DNA from: Amoeboradix gromovi
Taxonomy: Eukaryota > Sanchytriomycota > Sanchytriomycetes > Sanchytriales > Sanchytriaceae
Length of the DNA stretch: 27,236 nt
Assembly (NCBI GenBank): GCA_018985225.1
Contig: CM032194.1
Location: 1 to 27,236, forward strand
Reading direction: 5' to 3'
Below are positions 20,060 to 27,236 of the stretch, piece after piece. Each line of letters begins with the position of its first letter. Position 1 is the first letter of the stretch. The notes under the pieces were generated by a model. It saw only the letters and a program-made list of their open reading frames with translations, ran no database searches and was not told the origin of the DNA. A program made the position numbers and the translations under genes.

Positions 20060-20626
20060 ATGATAAACATAATAAACATGTTAATACCAATAATAATAAT
20101 AACAGCGATAATAACAATATTAAGTAAGAAAATAGAAACATCAGTGTTTAGTCTAGTATTAACATTTGCATTATCAGGTGTAATATTTATAAGTATAGGA
20201 GTACCATTTTTTGGGTTTATATATTTATTAGTATATACAGCAGCGATAAGTATACTATTCTTATTTGTAATAATGATGCTGGATTTACCAAATCCAATGG
20301 CAACAATAACAGATAGAATAACAAGGGGAGTAATATTTACAATAATGATAGGGTTATTCATAATAGTGATATACAAAAATATAACATCGAAGGTGGTAGG
20401 GGAGATGAGTAAAGGAAAGATATGGGAAAGAGAAGAAACACCAGAGATGATAAAATATCATCAAGAATGGGCAATACAAACATTAGATACAATGCAAGGA
20501 TTAGCATATACATTATATACAGAACAAGTAAGTTTACTAATATTGATAGCAATAATATTATTAATAGTGATGGTAGCAATAATAAATTATCTATATACGA
20601 CGACAACAAATAATATAAACAAATAA
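20060..20626 (+). CDS. nad6: NADH dehydrogenase subunit 6
   Basis: Membrane subunit of complex I, 188 residues, five helices. The third-helix signature is FFGFIYLLVYTAAISILFLFVIMML, with the flexible pi-bulge region expected there. A charged loop GKIWEREETPEMIKYHQEW occupies the middle. The C-terminal helix ends in a polar tail TTTTNNINK. Start ATG 20060 follows the leader motif. Codons end almost only in A in the 5' half. Confidence 0.94.
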   Translation: MINIINMLIPIIIITAIITILSKKIETSVFSLVLTFALSGVIFISIGVPFFGFIYLLVYTAAISILFLFVIMMLDLPNPMATITDRITRGVIFTIMIGLFIIVIYKNITSKVVGEMSKGKIWEREETPEMIKYHQEWAIQTLDTMQGLAYTLYTEQVSLLILIAIILLIVMVAIINYLYTTTTNNINK

Positions 20627-20649
20627 TATTGAATTATAAATAATATAAA

Positions 20650-20675
20650 ATTTCTTATAAAATCTTAAGAAAAAG
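20650..20675. repeat. Short hairpin element
   Basis: TTCTTATAAAATCTTAAGAA, the same short form as at 16625, downstream of nad6. Confidence 0.75.
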
Positions 20676-20701
20676 GAAATAAGAAGGACTATTTACATCA
20701 A

Positions 20702-20774
20702 CTGAAGTTGGTGTTAATAGGTAACATATTCTCTTTGGGAGAGTTTGCTGCAAGTTCGAGTCTTGCACTTCAGA
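20702..20774 (+). tRNA. tRNA-Pro(tgg)
   Basis: Perfect acceptor CTGAAGT/ACTTCAG, D stem and loop GTGTTAATAGGTAACAT, anticodon loop TTTGGGA, discriminator A. Two bases before tRNA-Ile. Confidence 0.92.
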
Positions 20775-20776
20775 AA

Positions 20777-20849
20777 GATGCTATAGTTAAATAGGTAGAA
20801 CACTCGGTTGATAACTGAGAAAATATGGGTTCGACTCCTGTTGGCATTA
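20777..20849 (+). tRNA. tRNA-Ile(gat)
   Basis: Acceptor GATGCTA/TGGCATT with G-U pairs, anticodon stem CTCGG/CTGAG around TTGATAA. Reads ATT/ATC, not the abundant ATA. Confidence 0.93.
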
Positions 20850-20858
20850 AAAAAGAAA

Positions 20859-20913
20859 GTTTCTTAAGGTTCTTTAGGTATAAAACTAAAGAAGGATAAA
20901 AAACTAAAGAAAA
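20859..20913. repeat. Compound hairpin element, altered right arm
   Basis: Inner loop GTATAAAA; the right outer arm reads ACTAAAGAA instead of CTTAAGAA, as if copied from the inner arm. Confidence 0.82.
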
Positions 20914-21061
20914 GAGGAAAAATTAAGAAGAAAAAGATATCACATAACAATGAAAAAGAATAAAGGGCGATTGGTGGAAAACTAGTCATATTAAACGAGT
21001 TAACGTATATAGAAATAGTGAATAACACAGTTTACTCATCTTAAAAAGCAAATTAGAAAAG

Positions 21062-21085
21062 TTCTTAAGGATAAAAACTTAAGAA
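21062..21085. repeat. Lone outer module inside rnl
   Basis: TTCTTAAG/CTTAAGAA with loop GATAAAAA; AAAG stands directly on both sides. Confidence 0.88.
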
Positions 21086-21124
21086 AAAGGAGTAAGCTAA
21101 GTTTTACAAGAGAAATCAGAAAAA

Positions 21125-21174
21125 TTATTAAGGTTCTTTAGGTATAAAACTAAAGAAGGAAAAAAACTTAAGAA
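21125..21174. repeat. Compound hairpin element inside rnl
   Basis: Fifty nt, left arm TTATTAAG, inner loop GTATAAAA. Nearly identical to the copy at 21581. Confidence 0.88.
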
Positions 21175-21580
21175 AAAAGAGGCTAAACCTAGCGAACTGA
21201 AGCATCTAAGTAGCTAGAGGAAAAGAGATTTGGTAAGTAGCGGCGAGCGAAAGTCAAGAAGAAGAAAAAACGAGAGTAGAAGGTAAAAACTTCAGAAGAA
21301 AGAGGAAACTCTAAAACTAAATACGATAATATGAACGATAGTGGAGAGTACCGTGAGGGAAAGTTGAAAAGAACCTAAGCTTATTTAAGCGAACCAAAAT
21401 AGCTAAGTTGAGTGAAAAGGGGGGAAGTTAAATGAGTAAAAAAAGGAGTGAAATAGAACAGGAAACCAAGAAGCCTAAAAGCAGTCTGAGGAAGAGAAAA
21501 TCTGAAGGCGTACCTTTTGCATAATGGGTCAGCAAGTTTATTAGTATAGCAAGATAAAAAGTCTAGAGGAAACTGAAAAA

Positions 21581-21630
21581 TTATTAAGGTTCTTTAGGTA
21601 TAAAACTAAAGAAGGAAAAAAACTTAAGAA
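21581..21630. repeat. Compound hairpin element inside rnl
   Basis: Fifty nt with TTATTAAG left arm, preceding the GACCCGAAAC segment of domain II. Confidence 0.88.
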
Positions 21631-21896
21631 AAAGAGAGTTATGCTAATAAGACCCGAAACAAAGTGATCTATTGATGGTCAGGTAAAGAAAGAGAGACCG
21701 AACAGAAGACTGTGGCAATAGTCTCTGAAGAACTGTCAATAGCAGTGAAAAGCTAATCGAACTTTGAAATAGCTGGTTCAGTGTGAAATCTATAAAAGTA
21801 GATAGGTAAAAAAGAAAAAATGGAGGGTATAGCACTGAATTGAAATAACAAAAATTTAATCTAAGAATAACCATTTAACCCACAAAACCAAAACCT

Positions 21897-21921
21897 TTCT
21901 TAAGGATAAAAAACTTAAGAA
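21897..21921. repeat. Lone outer module inside rnl
   Basis: Arms TTCTTAAG/CTTAAGAA, loop GATAAAAAA. Extended by one pair it is flanked by ACC on both sides. Confidence 0.85.
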
Positions 21922-21954
21922 AACCAGAAAGTAAAGAAGAAGGAAAAGGAAAAT

Positions 21955-22004
21955 TTCTTAAGGTTCTTTAGGTATAAAACTAAAGAAGGATAAAAACTTA
22001 AGAA
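21955..22004. repeat. Compound hairpin element inside rnl
   Basis: Fifty nt, inner loop GTATAAAA, only 33 bases downstream of the lone outer module at 21897. Confidence 0.9.
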
Positions 22005-22111
22005 AAAGGGGGTACTATTTACTGGTCGGACTTATAGTGATAAGATTATAGGTCGAGAGGGAAACAGCCCAGATCATAAGTTAAGGTCCCAAAAGAAATC
22101 AAAGTACAAAA

Positions 22112-22136
22112 TTTATTAAGGATAAAATCTTAAGAA
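22112..22136. repeat. Lone outer module inside rnl
   Basis: TTATTAAG/CTTAAGAA, loop GATAAAAT. Confidence 0.83.
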
Positions 22137-22346
22137 AAGGTAAGTTGATAAAAAAAAAGTGATAAGAATATTTCCCAACCCCTATAGTAAAAAGTAGGAG
22201 GTAATAAAAATAAGCTAAATGTGGGCTTGGAAGCAGCCATCATTAATAGAAAGCGTTACAGCTCAAAGAGTGGATTAAGGGAGATAGAAAATATAAAGGG
22301 TCTAAAAGGAAAACCGAAACTATGATAGACTAAGAGACTTAAAAAA

Positions 22347-22370
22347 TTATTAAGGATAAAAACTTAAGAA
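22347..22370. repeat. Lone outer module inside rnl
   Basis: TTATTAAG/CTTAAGAA, loop GATAAAAA. Confidence 0.83.
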
Positions 22371-22748
22371 AAAAGTAAGAAAAGTAGGAGGTAACACTGT
22401 ATTCCATAAGTGGGAAGAAGGAAAAATGAAAATTTAACTGGACAAATTGGAAGAAAGAATGCTGACATGAGTAATTAAAAATAAGAGGATATTCCCCTAA
22501 AGTTGAAGAGAAGGAAATAGACGCTTTCTAAGATTGAGACTAAAGTTAAGATCGATGAAAAAAAGGAGCGTATCAACCGACAAAGGACAACGAGCTGGTA
22601 AACAGTGAAGGGGAAAAGGGAGAAACATTGTTAAGGAACTCGGCAAAATGAATGCGTGATTTAGGTATAAGCATGACTAGTTGGAAACAAAACTTAAAAA
22701 AAGGAGTAGAAGACGAGTGACATAAAAAAGGGAAGAGCGACTGTTTAC

Positions 22749-23534
22749 GTGCGACGTGACAGCTCATATTCAATACTCCTTGTGAGTCTTGAGTTTTGTC
22801 CCTCATGTATCTATCCTGACATGCGTTGAGAGTAATCTCTAGGTGTGGAGCTCAGGAGACAAAGTAGCCTAAGGGAGCGAGATATAATACAGCACTAGGA
22901 CAAATGGTAACGTGAAAGTATGAAGAGGCATTATATATTCAGGTTATGTTTTCGTAAACTGGCATAACAGGATGAATAGCGAAGTATATAGTGTAGAGTA
23001 CTTGTCTAAGGTGTTGTTTGGTGGATATGAGTGAACACGGTAAGCCCAATGGGATTGATGTTGAAAAACAGAAAGGAAGAGACGTAAGTGGATTTATCTC
23101 CCAGTGGGTAGACGAGATAGGAGAAAGCAAATGGTCACTTGTAATGAGTGATATAGACTCTTTTGAGTTGATCCGAAAGGGTGCAAAATTCCTTAAGGTG
23201 GTTAGGTCTAATTGATTACTTTGCCTCTTCTTATTAGTGTGTAATGCACATGCAGGATAGTGACCTTAGCTCCTGGAAAGCATGATGGGTGGCGTAATCA
23301 GGTAAGAGTAGGAGCCGTAACCACTAGAATAAATAGCCAAATAATAAAGAAATATGATAAGAAAACAAAATAAAATATTAGAAGCATATAAGTTAGGAAA
23401 CAAGAAGAAATGTTTGTACTCTATAATGCTCCTGTCCCAAGAGGGCAGGTCGTACTGCTTGAGCTGTATGCGGTGAAAGTCGCACGTACAGTTCTGAGGG
23501 GGGGAAAATCCTGAGAAGGAAATACCTATCCCAA
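22749..23534 (+). mobile_element. ORF-less group II intron in rnl
   Basis: About 786 nt. The 5' end GTGCGACG fits the group II GUGYG rule. Domain V is the 34-nt hairpin at 23461-23494, with arms GAGCTGTA/TACAGTTC, the AGC triad and a GAAA tetraloop, followed by a domain VI-like hairpin. IBS1 GTTTAC (22743-22748) is fully complementary to an EBS1 candidate GTAAAC at 22954-22959. Joined exons read TGTTTACCAAAAACAC, the normal rnl sequence, although the 3' cut could be one base later. No reverse transcriptase ORF. Base composition is visibly richer in G+C than the rest, suggesting transfer. Confidence 0.9.
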
Positions 23535-24558
23535 GCAAAAACACAAAAGTTAGCAAGAAAAAGAAATTTAAAGTATTAGCTTTGACACCTGTCCGGTGTC
23601 TCCAAATGAAAGTAGTGTATAACTAATTAAATTGAGATAAACGACCGCCTTAACTCTGAGGGTGCTAAGAGTAGCAAAGTCCATTGGCTAATAATTGTAG
23701 TCCTGTGAAGGGTGTAACGACTTTTCCGCTTTCTTAACAATGAGCCTGATGAAATTGAAACAGCTGTGCAGATGCGGTAGACCATTAGCTAGACGAGAAG
23801 ACCCTATGAAGCTTAACTGAAACCTTAGACAAGGATAAGGAGAAAAATGTGGAGAACATATTGAAAATAATCACTCAAAAACGAAAGTAAAAGAGAAAAA
23901 TCTAAGGTAGAGAGTTTGACTGGGGAGGTGGCCTGTAAAAGAGTAACACAGGTATATCGAAGGTATGATAATAAATTAGAGAGAAAAATAACGTGTAAGA
24001 ACTCTAATCTAAATAAAGTTAATGGCATAAAAAAATCATGCTTGACTGTAAGACTGAAAGGTCGAGCAGGTACGAAAGTAGGACATAAGATCCTGGAGTT
24101 GAGATATACTCTGGATAAATTGATAAAAGCTACTCTAGGGATAACAGCCTAATACTACTTAAGAGTCCATATTGACAGTAGTGTTTGGGACCTCTAATAA
24201 CATTGGGGTCGTAATTGGACTAAATGCTAAAACAGCCATACCATAAGTTAACTACCACTAGGATAGTTAATGTTATACAAAATAAGCCGTGTATAAATGA
24301 TAGATTATTATCTATTAAGATGGTTGTAAAGGTATATTTGAGAAGATATATTTGTGGCCAATCAGCAGGTAACCAAATATTACAATATTCAACTACAACT
24401 GACTTATAAAAGGTCAAACTAAAGGAAAAGTAGAGAGGTAATAAAGTAGGAACCTCAACGACTATATGTCCAACTAAAGAAATTTAGAAGAGATAGTCTA
24501 AACAATAATGTAAATTATTGAAGTTATTTATTTTAATTCTTTATCTCAATTCCTCCAC

Positions 24559-24595
24559 GCACATTGGTGCTACAAGATGGTATAACAGTCCTGAT
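24559..24595 (+). pseudogene. rRNA-like fragment inside rnl intron
   Basis: GCACATTGGTGCTACAAGAT and the following bases equal 12435-12465 exactly for 31 nt. The wording resembles small-subunit rRNA (ACGTGCTACAA...GTCCGGATTGGA) better than anything in an intron. It differs strongly from the resident rns at that place. Confidence 0.55.
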
Positions 24596-24646
24596 TGGAC
24601 TAATACTAATAAAAGAGAAGAACGGGAAGAGATTAAAAAATAATAG

Positions 24647-25303
24647 ATGAATAAAGAGATAAAGAAATTAGGAGGTAAATTACATGACATTATGATAGGT
24701 ATCTCATTAGGAGATGCACACATTAGAACAAAAACAAAGGGAAAATCATGAACATTAAGATTTAACCAGGGACAAAAAAACAAAGAGTACTGTATCCACG
24801 TATATGAACAGTTCAAAGCTCTGTGTAATAATCCACCAAAAATAACAACAGATAAAGACATGAGGTCCGGTAAATTAGTAGAATATCAAAAAATAACTTG
24901 ACAAACAAGGGTAACAGCAGAATTACATTATTATGGACATTTGTTCTATAAATGAGATGCTTTTAAACCCAGAAGAGTGGGTTCAGGGATAGGTACATTT
25001 GTGAAAGTGATACCAGTTAACATAGAAGAATTAATCAGTCCTATAAGTTTAGCTTACCTGTATATGGATGATGGACATTTACAATTAGATATAAACAATG
25101 GAACTAAAGGAGCATATCTATGTTTAGGTGGATTTACTCAAAGTGAAATATTGTTATTAGTTGGTGTGTTAAACAAGAAATGAGGATTCGATGCAAGAAT
25201 ACATGAACAGAAAAGAATATATATACCTCAAGGAAGTTTAACTAAGTTTTATAGTGTTATAAAACCACATATCATTGATTCAATGAAATATAAAATAAAA
25301 TAA
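24647..25303 (+). CDS. LAGLIDADG endonuclease, I-SceI-like type, in rnl intron
   Basis: Free-standing homing endonuclease ORF of 218 residues, preceded by TAA TAG in frame, so ATG 24647 is a firm start. Motif 1 is MIGISLGDAHI near residue 21 and motif 2 SLAYLYMDDGHL near residue 136; each ends in the catalytic Asp. Arrangement and wording (ISLGDA, YWFMDDG-like, IKPH near the end) follow the I-SceI branch (Pfam LAGLIDADG_2), different from the cox1 intron proteins. In yeast the relative I-SceI is carried by a nearby rnl intron, but at a different site. Ends KPHIIDSMKYKIK. Trp codons are TGA. Confidence 0.93.
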
Positions 25304-25750
25304 CTTACTTAAAAAGGTGTTGATCAAATATCGTATAAATCCTTTTTGCGATGTCGGCTTAGCTTATCCTGGCGCTGAAGAAGGTGCCAAGGGTTGGACT
25401 GTTCGTCCATTAAAAAGCTACGTGAGCTGGGTTCAGACCGTCGAGAGACAGGTCGGATTCTATCTACTAATGGGAGAAAGAAGGAAAAAAGAAAGCCTAG
25501 TACGAAAGGATCGGTATAACTAGAGCCTATAGTATAACTATTGATTAATAGAGATCATTGTAGTTTAGCCACGCTCTTAAGGATAAGAACTGAAAAAATA
25601 TCAAGTTTAAACCCTATTTTGCTATCTTAAAGTGACTAACTCTAGATCAGGGTATAGGTTGAATGTGAAAGTAATGAGAATTATTAAGCATAACAATACT
25701 AATATGTCAACTTTTTCATTGTTAGATATCTTTACATAGATATGTTAGAC

Positions 25751-25800
25751 TTCTTAAGGTTCTTTAGGTATTTAACTAAAGAAGGAAAAAATCTTAAGAA
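25751..25800. repeat. Compound hairpin element (family A, 50 nt)
   Basis: Just after rnl; inner loop GTATTTAA, outer arms perfect. Confidence 0.9.
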
Positions 25801-25815
25801 AGAGGAAGGAGGAAG

Positions 25816-25870
25816 GTTTATTAAGTATCTTTAGGTTTAGAAACTAAAGAAAAGGATAAAATATTAAGAA
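25816..25870. repeat. Hairpin element, family B
   Basis: TTATTAAGTAT left side, GTTTAGAAA loop, GGATAAAATATTAAGAA right side, as in the copy ending at 17921. Confidence 0.86.
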
Positions 25871-25880
25871 AGGAGGAGAT

Positions 25881-25890
25881 AAAATAAATA
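25881..25890 (+). promoter_or_regulatory. AAAATAAATA motif upstream of cox2
   Basis: Eleven bases before the cox2 ATG, preceded by GGAGGAGAT. Confidence 0.5.
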
Positions 25891-25901
25891 GAAGAAAAGA
25901 A

Positions 25902-26627
25902 ATGTTAATAATAAAAAATGATATAGCAAAAGACTATCAATGAGAATTTCAGGACCCTGCAACAACATGATTTGAAGGAATAATAGACCTACATAGTTAT
26001 ATAATGGTATATGTAATGATATTATTAATAGGAGTATTATGAATATTAAGTACAATAATAATGCAATCAATAAAAGGAAGTAAATGAAACAATGAGTTTA
26101 CATATAAATATAATGTAGAGGGAAGATTATTAGAATTTGTATGGACATTGTTACCAGCAGTAATATTAATAATGATAGCAATACCATCCTTTAAATTATT
26201 ATATTGAATGGATGAAGTGATAGATCCAGTAATAACAATAAAAGTGATAGGATTACAATGATATTGAGATGTTGAATTCTCAGATATAGTTGGATACTCG
26301 AGTTATATGGTACCAACTGAGGAATTAGAAGAAGGGCAATATAGATTATTAGAGGTGGATAATAGAATAGTAGTACCAGTAGATACAAAAATAAGAGTAA
26401 TAGTAACAAGTGGAGACGTAATACATTCATGAGCAGTACCATCATTAGGTATAAAAACAGATGCAATACCAGGAAGATTGAACCAAACATCAATGACTTT
26501 GAATAGAGAAGGGGTGTTTTATGGGCAATGTTCGGAATTATGTGGAGTAGGGCATGCATTTATGCCAATAGTAGTACAAGGAGTGAAATTGGAGGAGTAC
26601 ATATTATGATTAGAAAGTCAAAGATAA
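25902..26627 (+). CDS. cox2: Cytochrome c oxidase subunit 2
   Basis: Complex IV subunit that takes electrons from cytochrome c, 241 residues. Two N-terminal helices (about 29-52 and 75-95) anchor a cupredoxin domain in the intermembrane space. CuA ligands are in [14 protein letters not shown]210, C214, H218 and M221, with the earlier His in GDVIHSWAVPSLG. QWYWDVEFSD is the aromatic electron-entry patch. The N terminus is short, so little presequence would be removed. The rps3-like ORF starts two bases after its TAA stop region, a likely shared message. Confidence 0.97.
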
Positions 26628-26628
26628 A

Positions 26629-27138
26629 ATGAGAAAAGAAGATTTAAATTGAAAAAAATGGAAGGAAAATAGAATAGGGGAAATAATAGAGAAAGGAAGA
26701 CAAGAAAAATGAACATGGAAAATGAAAGAGAATAAGATAGGATATAAAAGAAATGAGAGTGTAATATTAACTGATGAAAAGGATAATAAATGAATAGGTG
26801 GAAATAAGATAGAGATGCCGGAGAGAGGGATAGGATATTTAAATTTAAGATTGTTAGAAAAGTATATAACTAATAGTCAACAAAAAGGATATAAACCACC
26901 GGCAATAGAGAAGATAAGAACAGGGAAGATAGAAATAAAGGGAATAAGAGTAGAGAAAGGAGGAAATATAATGAATGAAACAAGGAAGAATATACAAAAA
27001 GAAACAATAGGAACATTTAAAAATAAATTAATAAGAAAGTTAGATTTTCCATTATACAATAGAAGAGCTATAATAGGACATAAGATAAAAATAGCGTGAT
27101 CAGTAAATGAAAACTTTTTCTTAAGAAAAAAAAAATAA
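26629..27138 (+). CDS. rps3: Putative ribosomal protein S3 (rps3-like)
   Basis: 169-residue basic, soluble ORF, needing TGA as Trp at several codons, starting one base after the cox2 stop. The C-terminal half recalls bacterial-type uS3: LRLLEKYITNSQQKG (helix before the domain), IEIKGIRVEKGG in the place of the conserved GIKIxVSGRLxG, and DFPLYNRRAIIGHKIKIAW in the place of the IDYxxxxxxTxxGxIGVKVWI ending. It is far shorter than most fungal Rps3 and lacks a recognisable KH domain. Its last codons (FFLRKKK, stop TAA at 27136) come from the hairpin repeat that follows. Identity is inferred from weak motifs and from rps3 being the only commonly expected gene otherwise missing. Confidence 0.55.
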
Positions 27139-27194
27139 GATTTATTAAGTTTATTTAGGTTTAGAAACTAAAGAAAAGGAAAACTTAAGAAAAG
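27115..27194. repeat. 95-nt block, copy at the genome junction
   Basis: TTTTTCTTAAGAAAAA palindrome and family B element, overlapping the 3' end of the rps3-like ORF. Continues across the circle join. Confidence 0.88.
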
Positions 27195-27236
27195 AAGAGA
27201 AGAAATAACGAAGAAATACACTAATGAAGCCCATCC
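27138..27236. repeat. Terminal redundancy (equals 1-99)
   Basis: Read base for base, these 99 bases equal the first 99 of the window. The simplest reading is a circular molecule of about 27,137 bp that was written past its start; a linear molecule with direct terminal repeats is less likely. Confidence 0.93.

Larger units (their letters stand above)
24194..25348 (+). mobile_element. Group I intron in the rnl peptidyl-transferase region
   Basis: 1155 nt inserted in GGGACCT^CGATGTCGG, which by recall of E. coli numbering is site L2500. The exon ends in T and the intron in G. Core parts lie upstream of the ORF: Q-like AATCAGCAGGTAAC near 24359, R-like CAACGACTATATG near 24457, S-like AGAGATAGTCT near 24489; GACTA pairs with TAGTC as P7. 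The ORF is therefore in the 3' peripheral part. A 31-nt segment at 24559-24589 matches the displaced rRNA-like fragment at 12435. Confidence 0.9.
20935..25715 (+). rRNA. rnl: Large subunit ribosomal RNA, three exons
   Basis: RNA of the large mitoribosomal subunit. Exons about 20935-22748, 23535-24193 and 25349-25715; outer ends are estimates. Landmarks: GGCGATTGGTGGAAA (5' end), AGTAGCGGCGAGCGAAAG, GAAATAGCTGGTT, CAGCCCAGATCATAAG, AACGACCGCCTTAACTC, CGAGAAGACCCTATGAAGC, CTAGGGATAACAG (peptidyl-transferase ring), GATGTCGGCTTAGC, and the sarcin-ricin loop CTAGTACGAAAGGATCGG. Six hairpin elements lie in the 5' half (21062-22370) at variable positions. Introns: a group II near TGTTTAC and a group I in the peptidyl-transferase region. 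Confidence 0.95.

Noticed and set aside
20422-20613. 63-codon frame overlapping nad6
   Set aside because: Off-frame shadow; nad6 in the main frame has the expected helices and length.
23018-23215. Frame of 65 codons inside the rnl group II intron
   Set aside because: Lies over domain I structure and has no reverse transcriptase, maturase or endonuclease features.

Overview
The window is one complete circular mitochondrial genome of a fungus or a close relative of fungi, written out with a small overlap. Its last 99 bases (27138-27236) read the same as its first 99, so the circle is about 27,137 bp. Within otherwise intact genes TGA falls where tryptophan is expected, and the tRNA-Trp has anticodon TCA. 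This is translation table 4. The gene set is the full ancestral fungal one: cox1-3, cob, atp6, atp8, atp9, nad1-6 and nad4L, a short rps3-like gene, rnl, rns and 24 recognisable tRNAs. LAGLIDADG-bearing group I introns, TGA=Trp, atp9 and small AT-rich hairpin elements all point to fungi. I cannot name the lineage; the full gene set and the two-strand layout would suit a chytrid, blastoclad, aphelid or zygomycete-grade organism.

Layout. + strand 272-5190: tRNA-Met and cox1, which is split by three group I introns, each with a LAGLIDADG reading frame. 5234-7445, + strand: tRNA-like element, tRNA-Gly, Thr, Cys, Lys, nad2, tRNA-Asp, Ser(gct). 7678-10533, - strand: tRNA-His, Arg(tct), nad3, tRNA-Gln, Asn, cox3, tRNA-Trp, Val, Leu(taa), Glu, atp6. 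10604-27138, + strand: nad4, tRNA-Tyr, Met, atp9, tRNA-like element, Arg(acg), nad5, rns, nad1, atp8, Leu(tag), nad4L, Phe, cob, Ala, Ser(tga), nad6, Pro, Ile, rnl (one group II and one group I intron), cox2 and the rps3-like gene. There is one convergent strand switch (7446-7677) and one divergent switch (10534-10603). No gene-free stretch exceeds 300 bases.

The genes work together as the usual organelle core: complex I (nad), III (cob), IV (cox) and V (atp) subunits, plus the rRNAs and tRNAs to translate them. tRNAs punctuate most mRNAs, so primary transcripts are probably long and cut at tRNAs. Many start codons are preceded by an AAATAAAT motif 6-15 bases upstream.

The most unusual content is a swarm of roughly 38 small palindromic elements. 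They are built from two 24-nt modules: an outer one with arms TTCTTAAG/CTTAAGAA and an inner one with arms TTCTTTAG/CTAAAGAA. The inner module sits inside the outer one between duplicated GG bases, giving an exact 50-nt compound. Lone modules are flanked by 3-4 bp direct repeats, as expected of mobile elements. They lie between genes, inside both rRNA genes, and in frame inside an intron endonuclease gene. Other points of interest are an 11-nt cox1 exon, displaced rRNA-like fragments, a compact GC-richer group II intron without ORF, two aberrant tRNA-like sequences, and no obvious dedicated tRNA for the very common AUA codon.
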